Shown: piece by piece, positions 1 to 8,909 of the stretch
Position numbering within the stretch: the stretch's first letter is position 1
Layout: every line of letters begins with the position of its first letter
Assembly: GCF_004153225.1 (NCBI RefSeq)
Contig: NZ_SEMB01000004.1
Coordinates: 52,653 to 116,652 of the forward strand
Source of the DNA: Sporolactobacillus sp. THM7-7
Lineage (GTDB): Bacteria; Bacillota; Bacilli; Bacillales; Sporolactobacillaceae
Reading direction: 5' to 3'
DNA: 64,000 nt
The notes under the pieces: generated by a model
The model's input: the letters and a program-made list of their open reading frames with translations, nothing else
Database searches by the model: none
What the model was told of the DNA's origin: nothing
Position numbers and translations under genes: made by a program

Positions 1-402
1 ATCGCCCTTGATGACCGACAGCAGCTGAGGCAATTCATCGATCCGCGTCTTACGGATAAACGCTCCGACTTTCGTCACACGCGGGTCATTGGCCTCCGCC
101 CATTTTGCTCCGTGCGCCTCGGCGTCCTTCCGCATCGAACGAAGCTTGATCACGTTAAAATATTTCCCGTCTTTTCCCACTCTTTGCTGAATATAAAATG
201 GAGATCCCGGCGTTTCGAGTACAATCAAAGCGGAAAAGAAAAGAATAATCGGGATCGCAAGAATAATACCAACCGTTGCTAAAACCAGATCGAGGCCTCG
301 TTTTATATATAAATAAGGTTTTACACGTTCCGGTAATGCGATATCCGGTCTTTGAGCGATCGAATAATCCCTGTAAAGATCTAGATGCTTCTCGGCACGC
401 AC
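1..402 (-). CDS. Sugar transferase (polyprenyl glycosylphosphotransferase), partial at window edge
   Basis: Bacterial sugar transferase family: it puts the first sugar phosphate on undecaprenyl phosphate to start exopolysaccharide or capsule repeat synthesis at the membrane. I read the minus strand by hand. The start is GTG at 402 with GAGGTG eight bases upstream. A short N-terminus is followed by one hydrophobic segment (LVLATVGIILAIPIILFF), then QQRVGKDGKYF, KLRSMRKDAEAHG and VGAFIRKTRIDELPQLLSV. The last is the family's catalytic-core signature. The gene runs off the left edge, so the C-terminal part is missing. It is divergent from the flippase at 836, which fits a capsule cluster. The family call is firm; the sugar is unknown. 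Confidence 0.88.
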   Translation of the reverse strand, partial: MRAEKHLDLYRDYSIAQRPDIALPERVKPYLYIKRGLDLVLATVGIILAIPIILFFSALIVLETPGSPFYIQQRVGKDGKYFNVIKLRSMRKDAEAHGAKWAEANDPRVTKVGAFIRKTRIDELPQLLSVIKGD

Positions 403-835
403 AAACAAACCACCTCGCCAAAAGTTGAAATAAACAGCTAAAAACCTTAATTTGAATTATAGATTTATTATGTGTTGTCAGTATCAAGATTAAATAAAGA
501 TCTTGTAAATATTATCGGGAACGTATTGCCATTGGCAGACGGAAGCTATATGTTTATCGATGGATATTGGCCGACGAGTATGGTCATGAAAAAGGGGTCA
601 TTCATTGATTTTTTTTAGAAAAAAACATGAAAATACCACTTTTAAGACAAACTAAAGTATCGGAGGAACAGTAGATAGAGGAGAATGTTCGAAAGGCGAT
701 AAGCGAGTTTTGCTCGATACAGATCGCAGACGCTTTTATTGGAAGGTTTTAGATCATTTGCGTCCCGCCTGCGGGCATGGCGGGTGTTTCGCCTTCCTTT
801 AGTTGGATTCATTCTTAAATCTATTGGATGTAAAA
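403..835. other. Intergenic region between divergent capsule genes
   Basis: About 430 bases with no convincing gene. Two SD-like stretches (GGAGGAACAG near 661 and AGGAGAA near 679) are not followed by an open frame. A GC-rich hairpin, CCCGCC...GGCGGG, lies around 763-786, about 50 bases before the flippase start, and could affect its expression. The sequence is AT-rich to about 660 and more balanced afterwards. It must carry the promoters for both flanking genes, but I could not pick a clear -35/-10 pair. Confidence 0.4.
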
Positions 836-2248
836 ATGAAGCAATTTATACAAAAATTGATCGGTTTTTCGGTGGGCCCTTTTGTGGGCGCCTTTCTTTC
901 ATTTATTACCATTCCCATCACCACCTACTTTGTCAGTCCGAGCGAATATGGAAAAGCGAGTATGTTCATGCTTTTTCAGATCATTTTCGGCACTTTTCTC
1001 TTGCTCGGCCTCGATCAGGCGTATACGAGAGCCTATCATGAAGAGAAAAACAAATCCAACTTATTTCAGCATGCGCTGCTTCTTCCTCTGGCTTTTGCGG
1101 CCCTGACGCTGCTCGTCACGTTGCTTCTACCCCATACGGTATCCAAAATTCTGTTCGATACGCCTGACGAAGTGATTCCAGCCGTTTTATTCGGCGTCAC
1201 AGTTATTTTTATGGTACTGGAACGCTTTATCCTGCTTTCGATCCGGATGAAGGAAAAAGCTTTAGAATATTCACTGCTCAACATTTTCGTCAAGTTCGCT
1301 ATTCTCGTTCTGACTTTGATTTTCGTTCTTTTTATCCGGCGGGATTTTCTGGCCGTCGTTTACTCGGCGGTTTTCGGTCAGATTGCCGGCGACTGCTATT
1401 TGCTGATCCGATACAGAAACCTCTTTAATCTGAAACAATTTTCGTTTAATAAGAGACTGCTGAAAGGCATGCTCATCTTCGGTCTGCCCCTCGTTGTGGC
1501 GACCTCTTTATCGAGTCTGCTCAATTCCCTGGACCGGCTGTTTTTACGCGCGTGGAGCGACTTTTATCAGATCGGTATCTTTACGGCCACGCTGAAAATC
1601 GCGGCCGCTCTGTCCATTGTTCAAACAAGCTTTACCAGTTTCTGGGTGCCGACCGCCTACCGATGGTACTCCGAGGGAAAGGCGATCCGTTATTTTAAAA
1701 TCGTCAGCGACGCGATTCTTCTCGGTATGTCTCTGCTTGGCGTCGGCATTCTCATTTTCAAAGATCTGATCGTCGCGATTCTGTCTTCAGGCTACTCCGA
1801 CTCGCGCTACATCATCGGTTTTTTGTGCCTGCACCCGATCATGTACACCGTGAGCTCAACCACGAGCCTCGGCATCGACTTTTCGAAAAAAAGCTATTTA
1901 AATATTTGGGTCGGCCTGATTGCCCTGATCCCAAACACGATTATTAATGTCCTCTTCGTTCAGGAATACGGAGCGGTTGGCGCGGCCGCGGCAACGGCTG
2001 TGGCTTATTTCTTCTTTTTTACGGCGAGAACGTATTTCTCCCGGAGAAATGGGATGCGCTTTCCGGTGTTTAGGCATTACGCCGTCCTCTTTCTGCTTCT
2101 CGTCGGTGCCTTTGTCAACGCGCTTCCTGTCAGGGGAATGGTGTTTATCAACTTTTTACTGCTTTTGATCGCTCTCGGCATGCAATATCCGACACTCGTA
2201 CTGCTCTGGACGTTGTACAGGAATAGAAAAGCGCCAAGCCGGCTATGA
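836..2248 (+). CDS. Polysaccharide flippase, Wzx/MATE-like (oligosaccharide translocase)
   Basis: A 470-residue integral membrane protein of the polysaccharide biosynthesis/MOP flippase superfamily. Such proteins flip undecaprenyl-linked repeat units across the cytoplasmic membrane. The N-terminus has the usual layout: a short basic stretch, then FSVGPFVGAFLSFITIPITTYFVSPSEYGKAS, in which PxEYG is typical of the family. About twelve to fourteen hydrophobic helices follow. ATG 836 is preferred, with GGATG five bases upstream; an in-frame TTG at 803 would add eleven residues but has no SD. It is followed after 42 bases by a glycosyltransferase on the same strand, so the two are probably one transcript. 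The exact substrate cannot be read. Confidence 0.87.
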   Translation: MKQFIQKLIGFSVGPFVGAFLSFITIPITTYFVSPSEYGKASMFMLFQIIFGTFLLLGLDQAYTRAYHEEKNKSNLFQHALLLPLAFAALTLLVTLLLPHTVSKILFDTPDEVIPAVLFGVTVIFMVLERFILLSIRMKEKALEYSLLNIFVKFAILVLTLIFVLFIRRDFLAVVYSAVFGQIAGDCYLLIRYRNLFNLKQFSFNKRLLKGMLIFGLPLVVATSLSSLLNSLDRLFLRAWSDFYQIGIFTATLKIAAALSIVQTSFTSFWVPTAYRWYSEGKAIRYFKIVSDAILLGMSLLGVGILIFKDLIVAILSSGYSDSRYIIGFLCLHPIMYTVSSTTSLGIDFSKKSYLNIWVGLIALIPNTIINVLFVQEYGAVGAAAATAVAYFFFFTARTYFSRRNGMRFPVFRHYAVLFLLLVGAFVNALPVRGMVFINFLLLLIALGMQYPTLVLLWTLYRNRKAPSRL

Positions 2249-2290
2249 TGAATATGATGTTCGTTTATCCCTCTAATGGAGTGTGCGCCT

Positions 2291-3487
2291 TTGAAATTGG
2301 CCGTTATCTGTACCGAGAAAAAACCGGTTCCCTCCGTGAGCGGCGGCGCGGTGGAAACGCTCGTCGATTTGCTGATCGATAATAACGAACGGCGAAAACA
2401 GGTCGACCTCGATGTCTATTCGATGGAGCATTCGGATGCCGCGCGCTTAAGCCGGCGCCTGTCCAACACACATTTTTACTATATAAACACCCGTTCTCCG
2501 TTGAATCATCTGTATCATTTTTTTAATCGCTTGCTGAACAAATGCCGAATCCATCAATGCCGGAGCGTCTATCTGACCCGTGTCGTTAAAGAGCTGAAAA
2601 AGCATCGCTATGACTGGATCATCGTTGAAAACCGTCCTTTTTTTGTCAAAACGATTAAAAAGCGCTGTCACGACCGGACGCGAGTCGCGCTTCATTTGCA
2701 CAACGATGTCCTCTGCAGGGAAAACCGATATGCGTCGCGTGTGATTCGGGACTGCGATAAAATTCTATCAGTCAGCAAATACATTCATCACAGAGTGACG
2801 GAAGCCGCTTTTCACGAAATCGATCGGAAGAAATCGGTCGTCCTCTACAACCGGATCGACATCAGCAAGTTCCGGTCTCCGAGCCACCGTCGGAACAATA
2901 AGTTGAGAGAAAAATTCGGTATTTCTCTGGAGAAAAACATTGTTTTATACTATGGAAGAATTAAGGAGCAAAAAGGGGTATGGGAACTCGTCCGCGCTTT
3001 TGAAAGGGCACTTGAGAAAAATCCCGACCTGTATCTGTTTCTTTTCGGAGAGATTGCCGAGCCGTCCTATAAAAAAAGGCTCGACACCGCGCTGCGGCAT
3101 CTGCCGGACCCAAGTTTTTCAATAGCGGAGTATGTCGATCATGACCGGGTACCTGAATATTTGGATAGCGCGGACATCATCGTCCTGCCTTCGTTATGGG
3201 GGGAAGCATTCGGTCTGACCATCGCCGAATCCGCGGCTATGGGCAAGCCCGTCGTGTCGCTGAACATCGGGGCCATTCCCGAACTGCTTGGGGACGGCTG
3301 CGGTCTTCTTGTCGACAACGATGAACTTCTGATCGAACGTTTGTCTGAGGCTATATTAAGGCTGGCCGCGGACCGCGAGCTAAGGGAAGCACTTGCCGCG
3401 AACGCCAGGCAAAAAGCGGTCTCCCAATTCTCTTCGGACGGATACCTGACCGACCTGATCGCAAAATTGGAAAGCTCACAAGATTAG
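2291..3487 (+). CDS. Glycosyltransferase family 4 (GT-B fold)
   Basis: Retaining GT4-type glycosyltransferase of about 398 residues, probably adding a sugar to the lipid-linked repeat unit. The N-terminus (MKLAVICTEKKPVPSVSGGA) has the donor-loop glycines. The C-terminal half has VLYYGRIKEQKGVWELV (start of the Glycos_transf_1 domain) and the E-x7-E motif in LPSLWGEAFGLTIAESAAMG, followed by KPVVSLNIGAIPEL. The ATG at 2276 sits inside the SD (ATGGAG), so the TTG at 2291, nine bases downstream of GGAG, is the better start. It lies 42 bases after the flippase. Donor and acceptor are unknown. Confidence 0.88.
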   Translation: MKLAVICTEKKPVPSVSGGAVETLVDLLIDNNERRKQVDLDVYSMEHSDAARLSRRLSNTHFYYINTRSPLNHLYHFFNRLLNKCRIHQCRSVYLTRVVKELKKHRYDWIIVENRPFFVKTIKKRCHDRTRVALHLHNDVLCRENRYASRVIRDCDKILSVSKYIHHRVTEAAFHEIDRKKSVVLYNRIDISKFRSPSHRRNNKLREKFGISLEKNIVLYYGRIKEQKGVWELVRAFERALEKNPDLYLFLFGEIAEPSYKKRLDTALRHLPDPSFSIAEYVDHDRVPEYLDSADIIVLPSLWGEAFGLTIAESAAMGKPVVSLNIGAIPELLGDGCGLLVDNDELLIERLSEAILRLAADRELREALAANARQKAVSQFSSDGYLTDLIAKLESSQD

Positions 3488-3587
3488 CTTATATGATAGA
3501 ACAGAATAGGGATTTATTTTATCGTATTCTCATTAAAATGGTAACGAAAAAGAAATCAAATAGATCGATTCTCTTCCAATCAGGCGA

Positions 3588-4823
3588 TCATCCATTCTTC
3601 TGAGACTCTGCAAAAATACGAAGCAGCTCTTTATTGAGCGTCCGAATATTGAAAGCATCGACGATCGTTTGCCGGGCGTCTGCCGCAATCTCCGGCCACT
3701 TCACCGGAAAAGAGAGAATATCGCGAATCGTCTGCGCGAGACCTTCGATATCCCTTTCCTGAACAAGAAAACCATTCACTCGGTCGTGAATCAGTTCCGG
3801 GATTCCGCTGTGCCGGGTCGACACGACGATCTTACCCATCGCCATCGATTCCATCAGCTGGACCGGGATCCCCTCCATATCCCCGTCCCGGGCCGTCACA
3901 CTTGGCACGAGAATCAGGTGCGCCCGTTTCGTTATCGCAATCAATTCATCCTGCGTCTTCCACCCTAAAAAATGAATGTGGCCGGACCAGTGGTTTTCAG
4001 AAACGATCTGTTTCAGCTTCGTCTCCAAAGGGCCCCCGCCGACAATAGAATATCGGATAGGAAAACCTTGCTCGATCAGACGGCCGACAGCACGAATCCC
4101 GTATTCCAGTCCTTTTTTTTCTACAAAACGGGCGGCGGAAACGATGTGAATCTCATTTTTCGGCCGGGCGGGGCAGTACAAGAATCGCCCCGGATCGATC
4201 CCCATATGATGCACGACGATTTTCGACGGATCGGCGCCGAGTTCCACCAGCCTTTTTTCCCAGAAACGGCTGATCGGCAGCAGCATGCCGGCCGAAGCAA
4301 ACAGCTCCCGGTATGCCCCTTTGCCTTTTTGCTTCACATAGCGAAGCATGTCGTACCCGTGAAAGACAGTGAAGAGACGGCCCTTGAGGAGCCCCAGTGA
4401 CAGGCATTTTTGCGCCAGTATACCGTTCGGCCCGAAATGTGCCTGAACAATGTCCGTGTCCGACAGATCGACCTGATTTAATTTTCGAATGAGTAAAATC
4501 AAATTCGGATACCGAATCAAGTCTCTGACCGGAATGGATCCGGTATATCCTTTGCTGAACAGCCTGCCGGCATAATGTTTAATCAGACCGTTTAAAAATC
4601 CGATGGCCTTGCCGAGCTGATTCTCGCTTTCCCGGCTGCCGTAGTAGATGACTCTATCCATCAGCCGGTATTTTGTCACATCTTCATGGACTCTGCCGCC
4701 GGCTTCCCCCTTCTTTGCGAGAATGGTCACCTCATGACCGGCGTCGATAAAACCTGTGATCTGGTTTAATATAAACGTTTGCGATAGCTTGGGAAACACG
4801 CCGACAATAACTAAAATCTTCAT
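3588..4823 (-). CDS. Glycosyltransferase family 4, WcaL/AmsK-like
   Basis: GT4 glycosyltransferase of 411 residues resembling colanic-acid/amylovoran enzymes (WcaL, AmsK type). These proteins share the opening VGVFPKLSQTFILNQI seen here. The C-terminal nucleotide-sugar domain shows VSAARFVEKKGLEYGIRAV, the E-x-F-like region VPSVTARDGDMEGIPVQLMESMA, then RHSGIPELI. Start is ATG 4823 with GGAAG upstream. It begins 13 bases after the ugd stop, so it is co-transcribed with ugd and could use the UDP-glucuronate that Ugd makes, or a sugar derived from it. It converges on the plus-strand glycosyltransferase at 3487. Confidence 0.87.
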   Translation of the reverse strand: MKILVIVGVFPKLSQTFILNQITGFIDAGHEVTILAKKGEAGGRVHEDVTKYRLMDRVIYYGSRESENQLGKAIGFLNGLIKHYAGRLFSKGYTGSIPVRDLIRYPNLILLIRKLNQVDLSDTDIVQAHFGPNGILAQKCLSLGLLKGRLFTVFHGYDMLRYVKQKGKGAYRELFASAGMLLPISRFWEKRLVELGADPSKIVVHHMGIDPGRFLYCPARPKNEIHIVSAARFVEKKGLEYGIRAVGRLIEQGFPIRYSIVGGGPLETKLKQIVSENHWSGHIHFLGWKTQDELIAITKRAHLILVPSVTARDGDMEGIPVQLMESMAMGKIVVSTRHSGIPELIHDRVNGFLVQERDIEGLAQTIRDILSFPVKWPEIAADARQTIVDAFNIRTLNKELLRIFAESQKNG

Positions 4824-4836
4824 GCCAATCTTCCGT

Positions 4837-6162
4837 TCATAACTCGCCGATACGCGCCGGCAGCTGATCCGGCCGGCCGATCGAATAATATTCGATCTCC
4901 GCGTCGCATGCGGCCGTCAGTGTGTAGCAATTACGGCCGTCAAACACAATCGGTTTCTTCATCAGTTTTTTATAAGTGAACAAGTCCATTTTTTTAATAT
5001 CCGGCCAGTCCGTAATAATCACGGCACAATCGGCCCCGGACAATGCCTCTCTTATATTATCCGTGAATTCGATTGGGACGTTGATTTCCTCTCTGGCCCG
5101 ATCCACCGCGACGGGATCGTAAGCGATAACTTCGGCATCCCGTCCGACCAGTTTCGGAATCATCGCGAGCGCCGGCGATTCTCGCAAATCATCGGTGTTC
5201 GGTTTAAAAGCCAGACCTAAAATGGCGACACGCTTCCCGGCAAGATGACCGAAACGCGCACGCATTTTGTCAAGCAGAACGATTTGCTGTTTATTATTCA
5301 CTTCAATCACAGATTTGAGCAGATTGAAATCGTGATGATGATTACCCGCCAGCTGAACAAGCGCATTGGTATCCTTCGGGAAGCATGAGCCGCCGTAACC
5401 AATGCCCGCCTTCAGAAAATCGGGACCGATGCGATGATCGCAGCCCATGCCTTTAGCGACTTCATCGACATTCGCCCCTACCGTTTCACAGATGTTGGCG
5501 ATTTCGTTAATAAAACTGATTTTCGTCGCCAGGAACGCATTCGACGCATATTTAATCATCTCGGCGCTCGCAAGATCGGTTTTCAGTATCGGTATATGAA
5601 ACGGAGCGTTCATTTCCGCCAAAATATCGGCCGTCTGCTCATCTTCCGTCCCGATGACGATCCGGTCTCCTTGAAACGTATCCCGGACCGCAGACCCTTC
5701 CCGTAAAAACTCCGGATTCGATGCGATCGAAACCTGCAGTCCGTTCGACGTATAACGATTGATGAGCCGCTTGATCGACACATTCGTCCCGACCGGCACG
5801 GTACTTTTAATCACAACAATCGTATTTCGGGTCATATGTTCCGCGATATCCCGGGCGGCCTGCTCGACGTAGTCTAGATTCGCCGATCCGTCTTCCCGCT
5901 TCGGCGTCCCAACCGCGATATAAACCACTTCCGCTTCTTTAAGTCCGTCCCGATGACGAGATGTAAAAGTCAGGCGTCCCGCCCGCATATTTTGATGCAT
6001 CAGCGTATCGAGTCCCGGCTCATAGATTGTCGGCACCCCTTGTCTCAACTTCTCTACCTTCTTCGGATCCACATCGATACATGTTACTGTATGGCCGATT
6101 TCCGACAGGGCGACACCGGTCACGAGTCCGACATACCCTGTTCCAATAACCGCTATATTCAT
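4837..6162 (-). CDS. ugd: UDP-glucose 6-dehydrogenase
   Basis: Oxidises UDP-glucose to UDP-glucuronate with two NAD+, giving precursor for acidic capsule or teichuronic acid. It has 441 residues, the normal length. The N-terminal NAD-binding fold has GTGYVGLVTG. The catalytic cysteine lies in GYGGSCFPKDTNAL (about residue 259), and SNPEFLREGSA and LGLAFKPNTDDLRESPA are family signatures. Start is ATG 6162 preceded by GGGGGAAGAGG. First gene of a two-gene unit with the WcaL-like glycosyltransferase. It could equally be called tuaD, but no other teichuronic-acid genes are visible. Confidence 0.96.
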   Translation of the reverse strand: MNIAVIGTGYVGLVTGVALSEIGHTVTCIDVDPKKVEKLRQGVPTIYEPGLDTLMHQNMRAGRLTFTSRHRDGLKEAEVVYIAVGTPKREDGSANLDYVEQAARDIAEHMTRNTIVVIKSTVPVGTNVSIKRLINRYTSNGLQVSIASNPEFLREGSAVRDTFQGDRIVIGTEDEQTADILAEMNAPFHIPILKTDLASAEMIKYASNAFLATKISFINEIANICETVGANVDEVAKGMGCDHRIGPDFLKAGIGYGGSCFPKDTNALVQLAGNHHHDFNLLKSVIEVNNKQQIVLLDKMRARFGHLAGKRVAILGLAFKPNTDDLRESPALAMIPKLVGRDAEVIAYDPVAVDRAREEINVPIEFTDNIREALSGADCAVIITDWPDIKKMDLFTYKKLMKKPIVFDGRNCYTLTAACDAEIEYYSIGRPDQLPARIGEL

Positions 6163-6551
6163 CCTCTTCCCCCCGCAATCACCGTACTCGCAAACTAAAC
6201 GTTTTCATTACTCGAATATAGCATGCCTCTGTTAAGACAGTATTAAGCAAAAACACAGTTTTTATTAAGTTATGATGAGGAAGGAATCAGATGATTGCTG
6301 GTCGATCATTCAAAAACCATTGATAAAATGGTTGAATGAATCGGTTCGATTTTGGAACAAACCCATATTTTAACCCTTCATGCTGCCATTGAAGCCGCAC
6401 AAGGAACAGACTTAATAAAGTAACGTTCCCTCCGAGTGTTTGTCGGAGTATTTTTTTCTCCGTTAGCGCCTTCTTCACGCGTGCGGTAAAGGACAGATAC
6501 CGTTCCATGTTGAAAAAACTCGCATTAAATAGATACTACGGAGGTGATCTG
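6163..6551. other. Intergenic region, possible gene remnant on the plus strand
   Basis: No full gene is supported. On the plus strand a short frame at about 6376-6423 reads LHAAIEAAQGTDLIK then stop, and is followed seven bases later by an intact hairpin terminator (6430-6462). This looks like the tail of a lost gene or the end of a small RNA. A minus-strand open frame (6287-6508) has no recognisable similarity and no good SD. The SD of the coat gene (CGGAGGTGAT) is at 6539-6548. Confidence 0.3.
6430..6462 (+). terminator. Intrinsic terminator without an obvious upstream gene
   Basis: Stem CTCCGA...TCGGAG with an eight-base loop, followed by TATTTTTTTC. It points rightward, yet no plus-strand gene ends just before it except the 15-codon frame described above. 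Confidence 0.6.
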
Positions 6552-6785
6552 ATGTTTAAACCATGCGGACCTAACCAGCCGATTTACTGCGATCCTCAGT
6601 ACGTCGTTCATGATTCATTTGTTCCCAGATTTGTCCCCGTCGTCCATCCGGTGATTCATGTGAACAGACAAAACGTCGTCAATGTCCCGAGACATATCTT
6701 TGAGCCGCAATTCAGAAATGAAGTCATTGATCCTGGTTACCCAGGCAGAGATTTCTGCAAGAAAAGACCGTGCGGTTGGTGGTAA
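6552..6785 (+). CDS. Spore coat protein, CotD-like
   Basis: A 77-residue protein rich in Pro, His, Val and Asn, with scattered Cys: CGPNQPIYCDPQ near the start, repeated VxHP-type motifs (VPVVHPVIHVNRQNVVNVP) and the C-terminal end CKKRPCGWW. This matches the CotD spore-coat family in composition, size and the 'HP(V/I)H..N' core. The start is ATG 6552, with a perfect CGGAGGTGAT six bases upstream; a longer frame from 6507 has no SD. It stands alone and is followed by a strong terminator, as usual for a monocistronic coat gene. Expression in the mother cell is expected, but I did not find a clear sigma-K promoter. Confidence 0.75.
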   Translation: MFKPCGPNQPIYCDPQYVVHDSFVPRFVPVVHPVIHVNRQNVVNVPRHIFEPQFRNEVIDPGYPGRDFCKKRPCGWW

Positions 6786-6790
6786 AAAGC

Positions 6791-6828
6791 AAGGGGGATC
6801 CCTGTTTCATGGGTCCCCCTTTTTATTA
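6791..6828 (+). terminator. Terminator of the coat protein gene
   Basis: Stem AAGGGGGA(T)CCC / GGGTCCCCCTT with loop TGTTTCAT, then TTTTATTATT. It begins five bases after the stop codon. Confidence 0.88.
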
Positions 6829-7075
6829 TTGTACGATCCCGTTTCCTACTATTTTCCAAACGAGAGTCGAAACCTTCTAAAAAGTACATTTTTGTCATCT
6901 AACGTACGTCTCTTACTTTCCCCGCCACGAATGTCTCAAAAAGGATGAAAAGTTACAAAAACGGACTGCTTTTTTATCATAAAATAATTCCGTATTCCAT
7001 CAGAAGAGAAGAAGGCAATCAAATTTTCCCTCAATTCAAAGTAGACTGGCTTGTTAAACCTGATTTTTCTAACCT

Positions 7076-7849
7076 TTATCTGAATGTTTTTGATTCATTA
7101 TCATTAGGTTTAATTGCCATTCTTTCCTTATCAAATTTTAAGCGATAATCTCTCGGAGTCGTTCCACAAAACTTTTGAAAAAGTCTTGTCAGAGAGCTAG
7201 ATTGATTATATCCGACCTCCAATGCAATATCCAGAATGGGATAATCTGTTTCCTTTAGGAGAGACTTGGCCTTTTCTAACCGAAGATGCTGAATATATTC
7301 GCTCGGTGACATCCCCACTTTATGCTTAAACCATTGCGTGTAATAATAGGGATGAAAATTTTCAATTTCCGACAGCTGCTCAACAGTCATTTTTTTATTA
7401 AAGTTATGGTGTAAATAATCTAATGAAGGGGCTTCTGGAACGGATTCAAACAGAAATCCCGACGCGTAGTCCATCAACATATGGACCCTTGTCTCATTTA
7501 CACGGTCATTGTTAATCTCGTTAAGCAGTAAATAGCGGATGGATTCCCATTTCTTATCCATTGGCAAATAGCGATCTTTTGTATTAAATGAACGGAACTT
7601 TATAGGTAAAACAGACTCATTAAAGTCCAAAACAAGAAATTGATTGCTCACATTCGAATAAAAACTGTGTGTGCTTTTCGGCGACAGCAAAAACAAGTGG
7701 TCCGTTTTTAATTCCATATTTAAATCGCTTGTCTTAATTTTCATCGTACCTCTTAATGGAAAGAGTAATTGGAAATAGGGGTGGCTATGTGTATTCGTTT
7801 TATTCGAATAAATTCTTGTTTCGCAAACGATGTTTTTATTTTTTCTCAT
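7076..7849 (-). CDS. AraC family transcriptional regulator
   Basis: 257-residue regulator with an N-terminal cupin-like sensing domain (HSHPYFQLLFPLRG, then LFLLSPKSTHSF) and a C-terminal pair of helix-turn-helix motifs. The second HTH contains DIALEVGYNQSSSLTRLFQKFCGTTPRDYR, the AraC signature. Start is taken as ATG 7849, eleven bases after AGGAG; the GTG at 7861 is too close to that SD. It is divergent from the haloacid dehalogenase gene 244 bases away, which is its likely target. Both genes are clearly more AT-rich than the surroundings, suggesting joint acquisition. The ligand is unknown. Confidence 0.9.
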   Translation of the reverse strand: MRKNKNIVCETRIYSNKTNTHSHPYFQLLFPLRGTMKIKTSDLNMELKTDHLFLLSPKSTHSFYSNVSNQFLVLDFNESVLPIKFRSFNTKDRYLPMDKKWESIRYLLLNEINNDRVNETRVHMLMDYASGFLFESVPEAPSLDYLHHNFNKKMTVEQLSEIENFHPYYYTQWFKHKVGMSPSEYIQHLRLEKAKSLLKETDYPILDIALEVGYNQSSSLTRLFQKFCGTTPRDYRLKFDKERMAIKPNDNESKTFR

Positions 7850-8093
7850 TAAGACGGACACTCCTATTTTTTAGAACTCAGAATCGGTTTCGTCTATAAA
7901 GCTTTGAATAACTGTGCTTTTACATCGTTCAATCACTTTCATATTACTATTCCCGTTTCTTTTTTTCAATTTTATTAATTGTTTAAGCAAAAAACTTAGA
8001 AATAGAAAAGAATGACTTTGAATAGGAAAAGTAATGATACGTCAAATTTACTATAATTTTATTTAAAGTTGATAAAAAGAAGGGATATCAAAA

Positions 8094-8774
8094 ATGACTT
8101 TACCTAAGGCAATAACTTTTGACTGTTTTGGCACATTAATTGATTGGGAAAGCGAGATTCAAAAATTTTTCAGCCAGATATTAAAGAGATATGATATTGA
8201 AAATGCGGATGTTGTGGCCCTTCAAAGGCATTGGGAAAATATTCAATTTGATTACATCCAGGAAGCTTATCATCCATATAAGGAAGTTCTCAAGACGACA
8301 TTGCCTATGGCATTTCGAGATTATGGATATCCATTCAGCCCGAAAGACTGCCTAGAATTTTCGGAATCAATGGGCAAGTGGCAGCCTTTTCCCGATACGC
8401 GCGATGCATTGTTGGAATTAAAAAAGTATACAAAGATTGCATTGATCACCAATACCGACGATAGTATTATTTCTGAAACGGTCAAACAGATTGGTGTTGA
8501 ATTTGACCAAATTATCACTGCTGAGCAAGCCGGCGTTTACAAACCGAATCATAAAGGTTTCTACTTGGCCTGGGAACGTTTAGGGTTGGAGAAATCTGAA
8601 GTGCTTCATGCCGGTTTTGGTTTTAAATACGATGTAGTACCAGCTACAGAATTGGGTGTTGACTCATGCTGGATTAATCGCTATGGGGAAGTGCGTCCGG
8701 CAAATGTCAAGGAAACGTACTTAGTCGGTGACATGAGAACCTTCGCCCTTATGGTAAAAGGGATGGCTGAATAA
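8094..8774 (+). CDS. HAD-superfamily hydrolase, type II haloacid dehalogenase-like
   Basis: 226 residues. Motif I is TFDCFGTLIDW, with the nucleophile Asp in FDxFGT. Motif II is LITNTDD, the conserved Lys is in AGVYKPNHKGF, and motif III is in HAGFGFKYDVVPATELGVDS. This arrangement is that of L-2-haloacid dehalogenases (haloacetate or 2-haloacid to hydroxyacid), although many such proteins act on other small substrates. Start ATG 8094 follows GAAGGGATATCAAAA. A TATAAT at 8052-8057 is a plausible -10. The gene is AT-rich and divergent from the AraC regulator, and ends at a terminator shared with the convergent gene. Confidence 0.85.
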   Translation: MTLPKAITFDCFGTLIDWESEIQKFFSQILKRYDIENADVVALQRHWENIQFDYIQEAYHPYKEVLKTTLPMAFRDYGYPFSPKDCLEFSESMGKWQPFPDTRDALLELKKYTKIALITNTDDSIISETVKQIGVEFDQIITAEQAGVYKPNHKGFYLAWERLGLEKSEVLHAGFGFKYDVVPATELGVDSCWINRYGEVRPANVKETYLVGDMRTFALMVKGMAE

Positions 8775-8875
8775 AAAAATTTTTGAGCAACCTGTCTATT
8801 AAATCGAGTGATTGATCATGCGCGGAAATACAATAGATTCTACAGCAACCTGCATCGACTTTTCACGTTTCAACT

Positions 8876-8909
8876 AAAATCAGGCGGATCTCTCCACCTG
8901 ATTTTTTTA
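8876..8909. terminator. Terminator between convergent genes
   Basis: Stem AAAATCAGG-C-GGA / TCC-A-CCTGATTTT with loop TCTC and a T-run on the plus strand. It serves the dehalogenase gene and may also stop the glycan operon, whose last stop codon overlaps it. Confidence 0.75.

Noticed and set aside
155-487. Minus-strand 110-residue open frame at the left edge
   Set aside because: It is out of frame with the sugar transferase, which is clearly coded in another minus-strand frame over the same bases.
6287-6508. Minus-strand 73-residue frame
   Set aside because: No SD, no recognisable motifs, and it overlaps a plus-strand terminator.
6945-7148. Plus-strand 67-residue frame
   Set aside because: Lacks an SD and overlaps the 3' end of the AraC gene on the other strand; composition looks non-coding.
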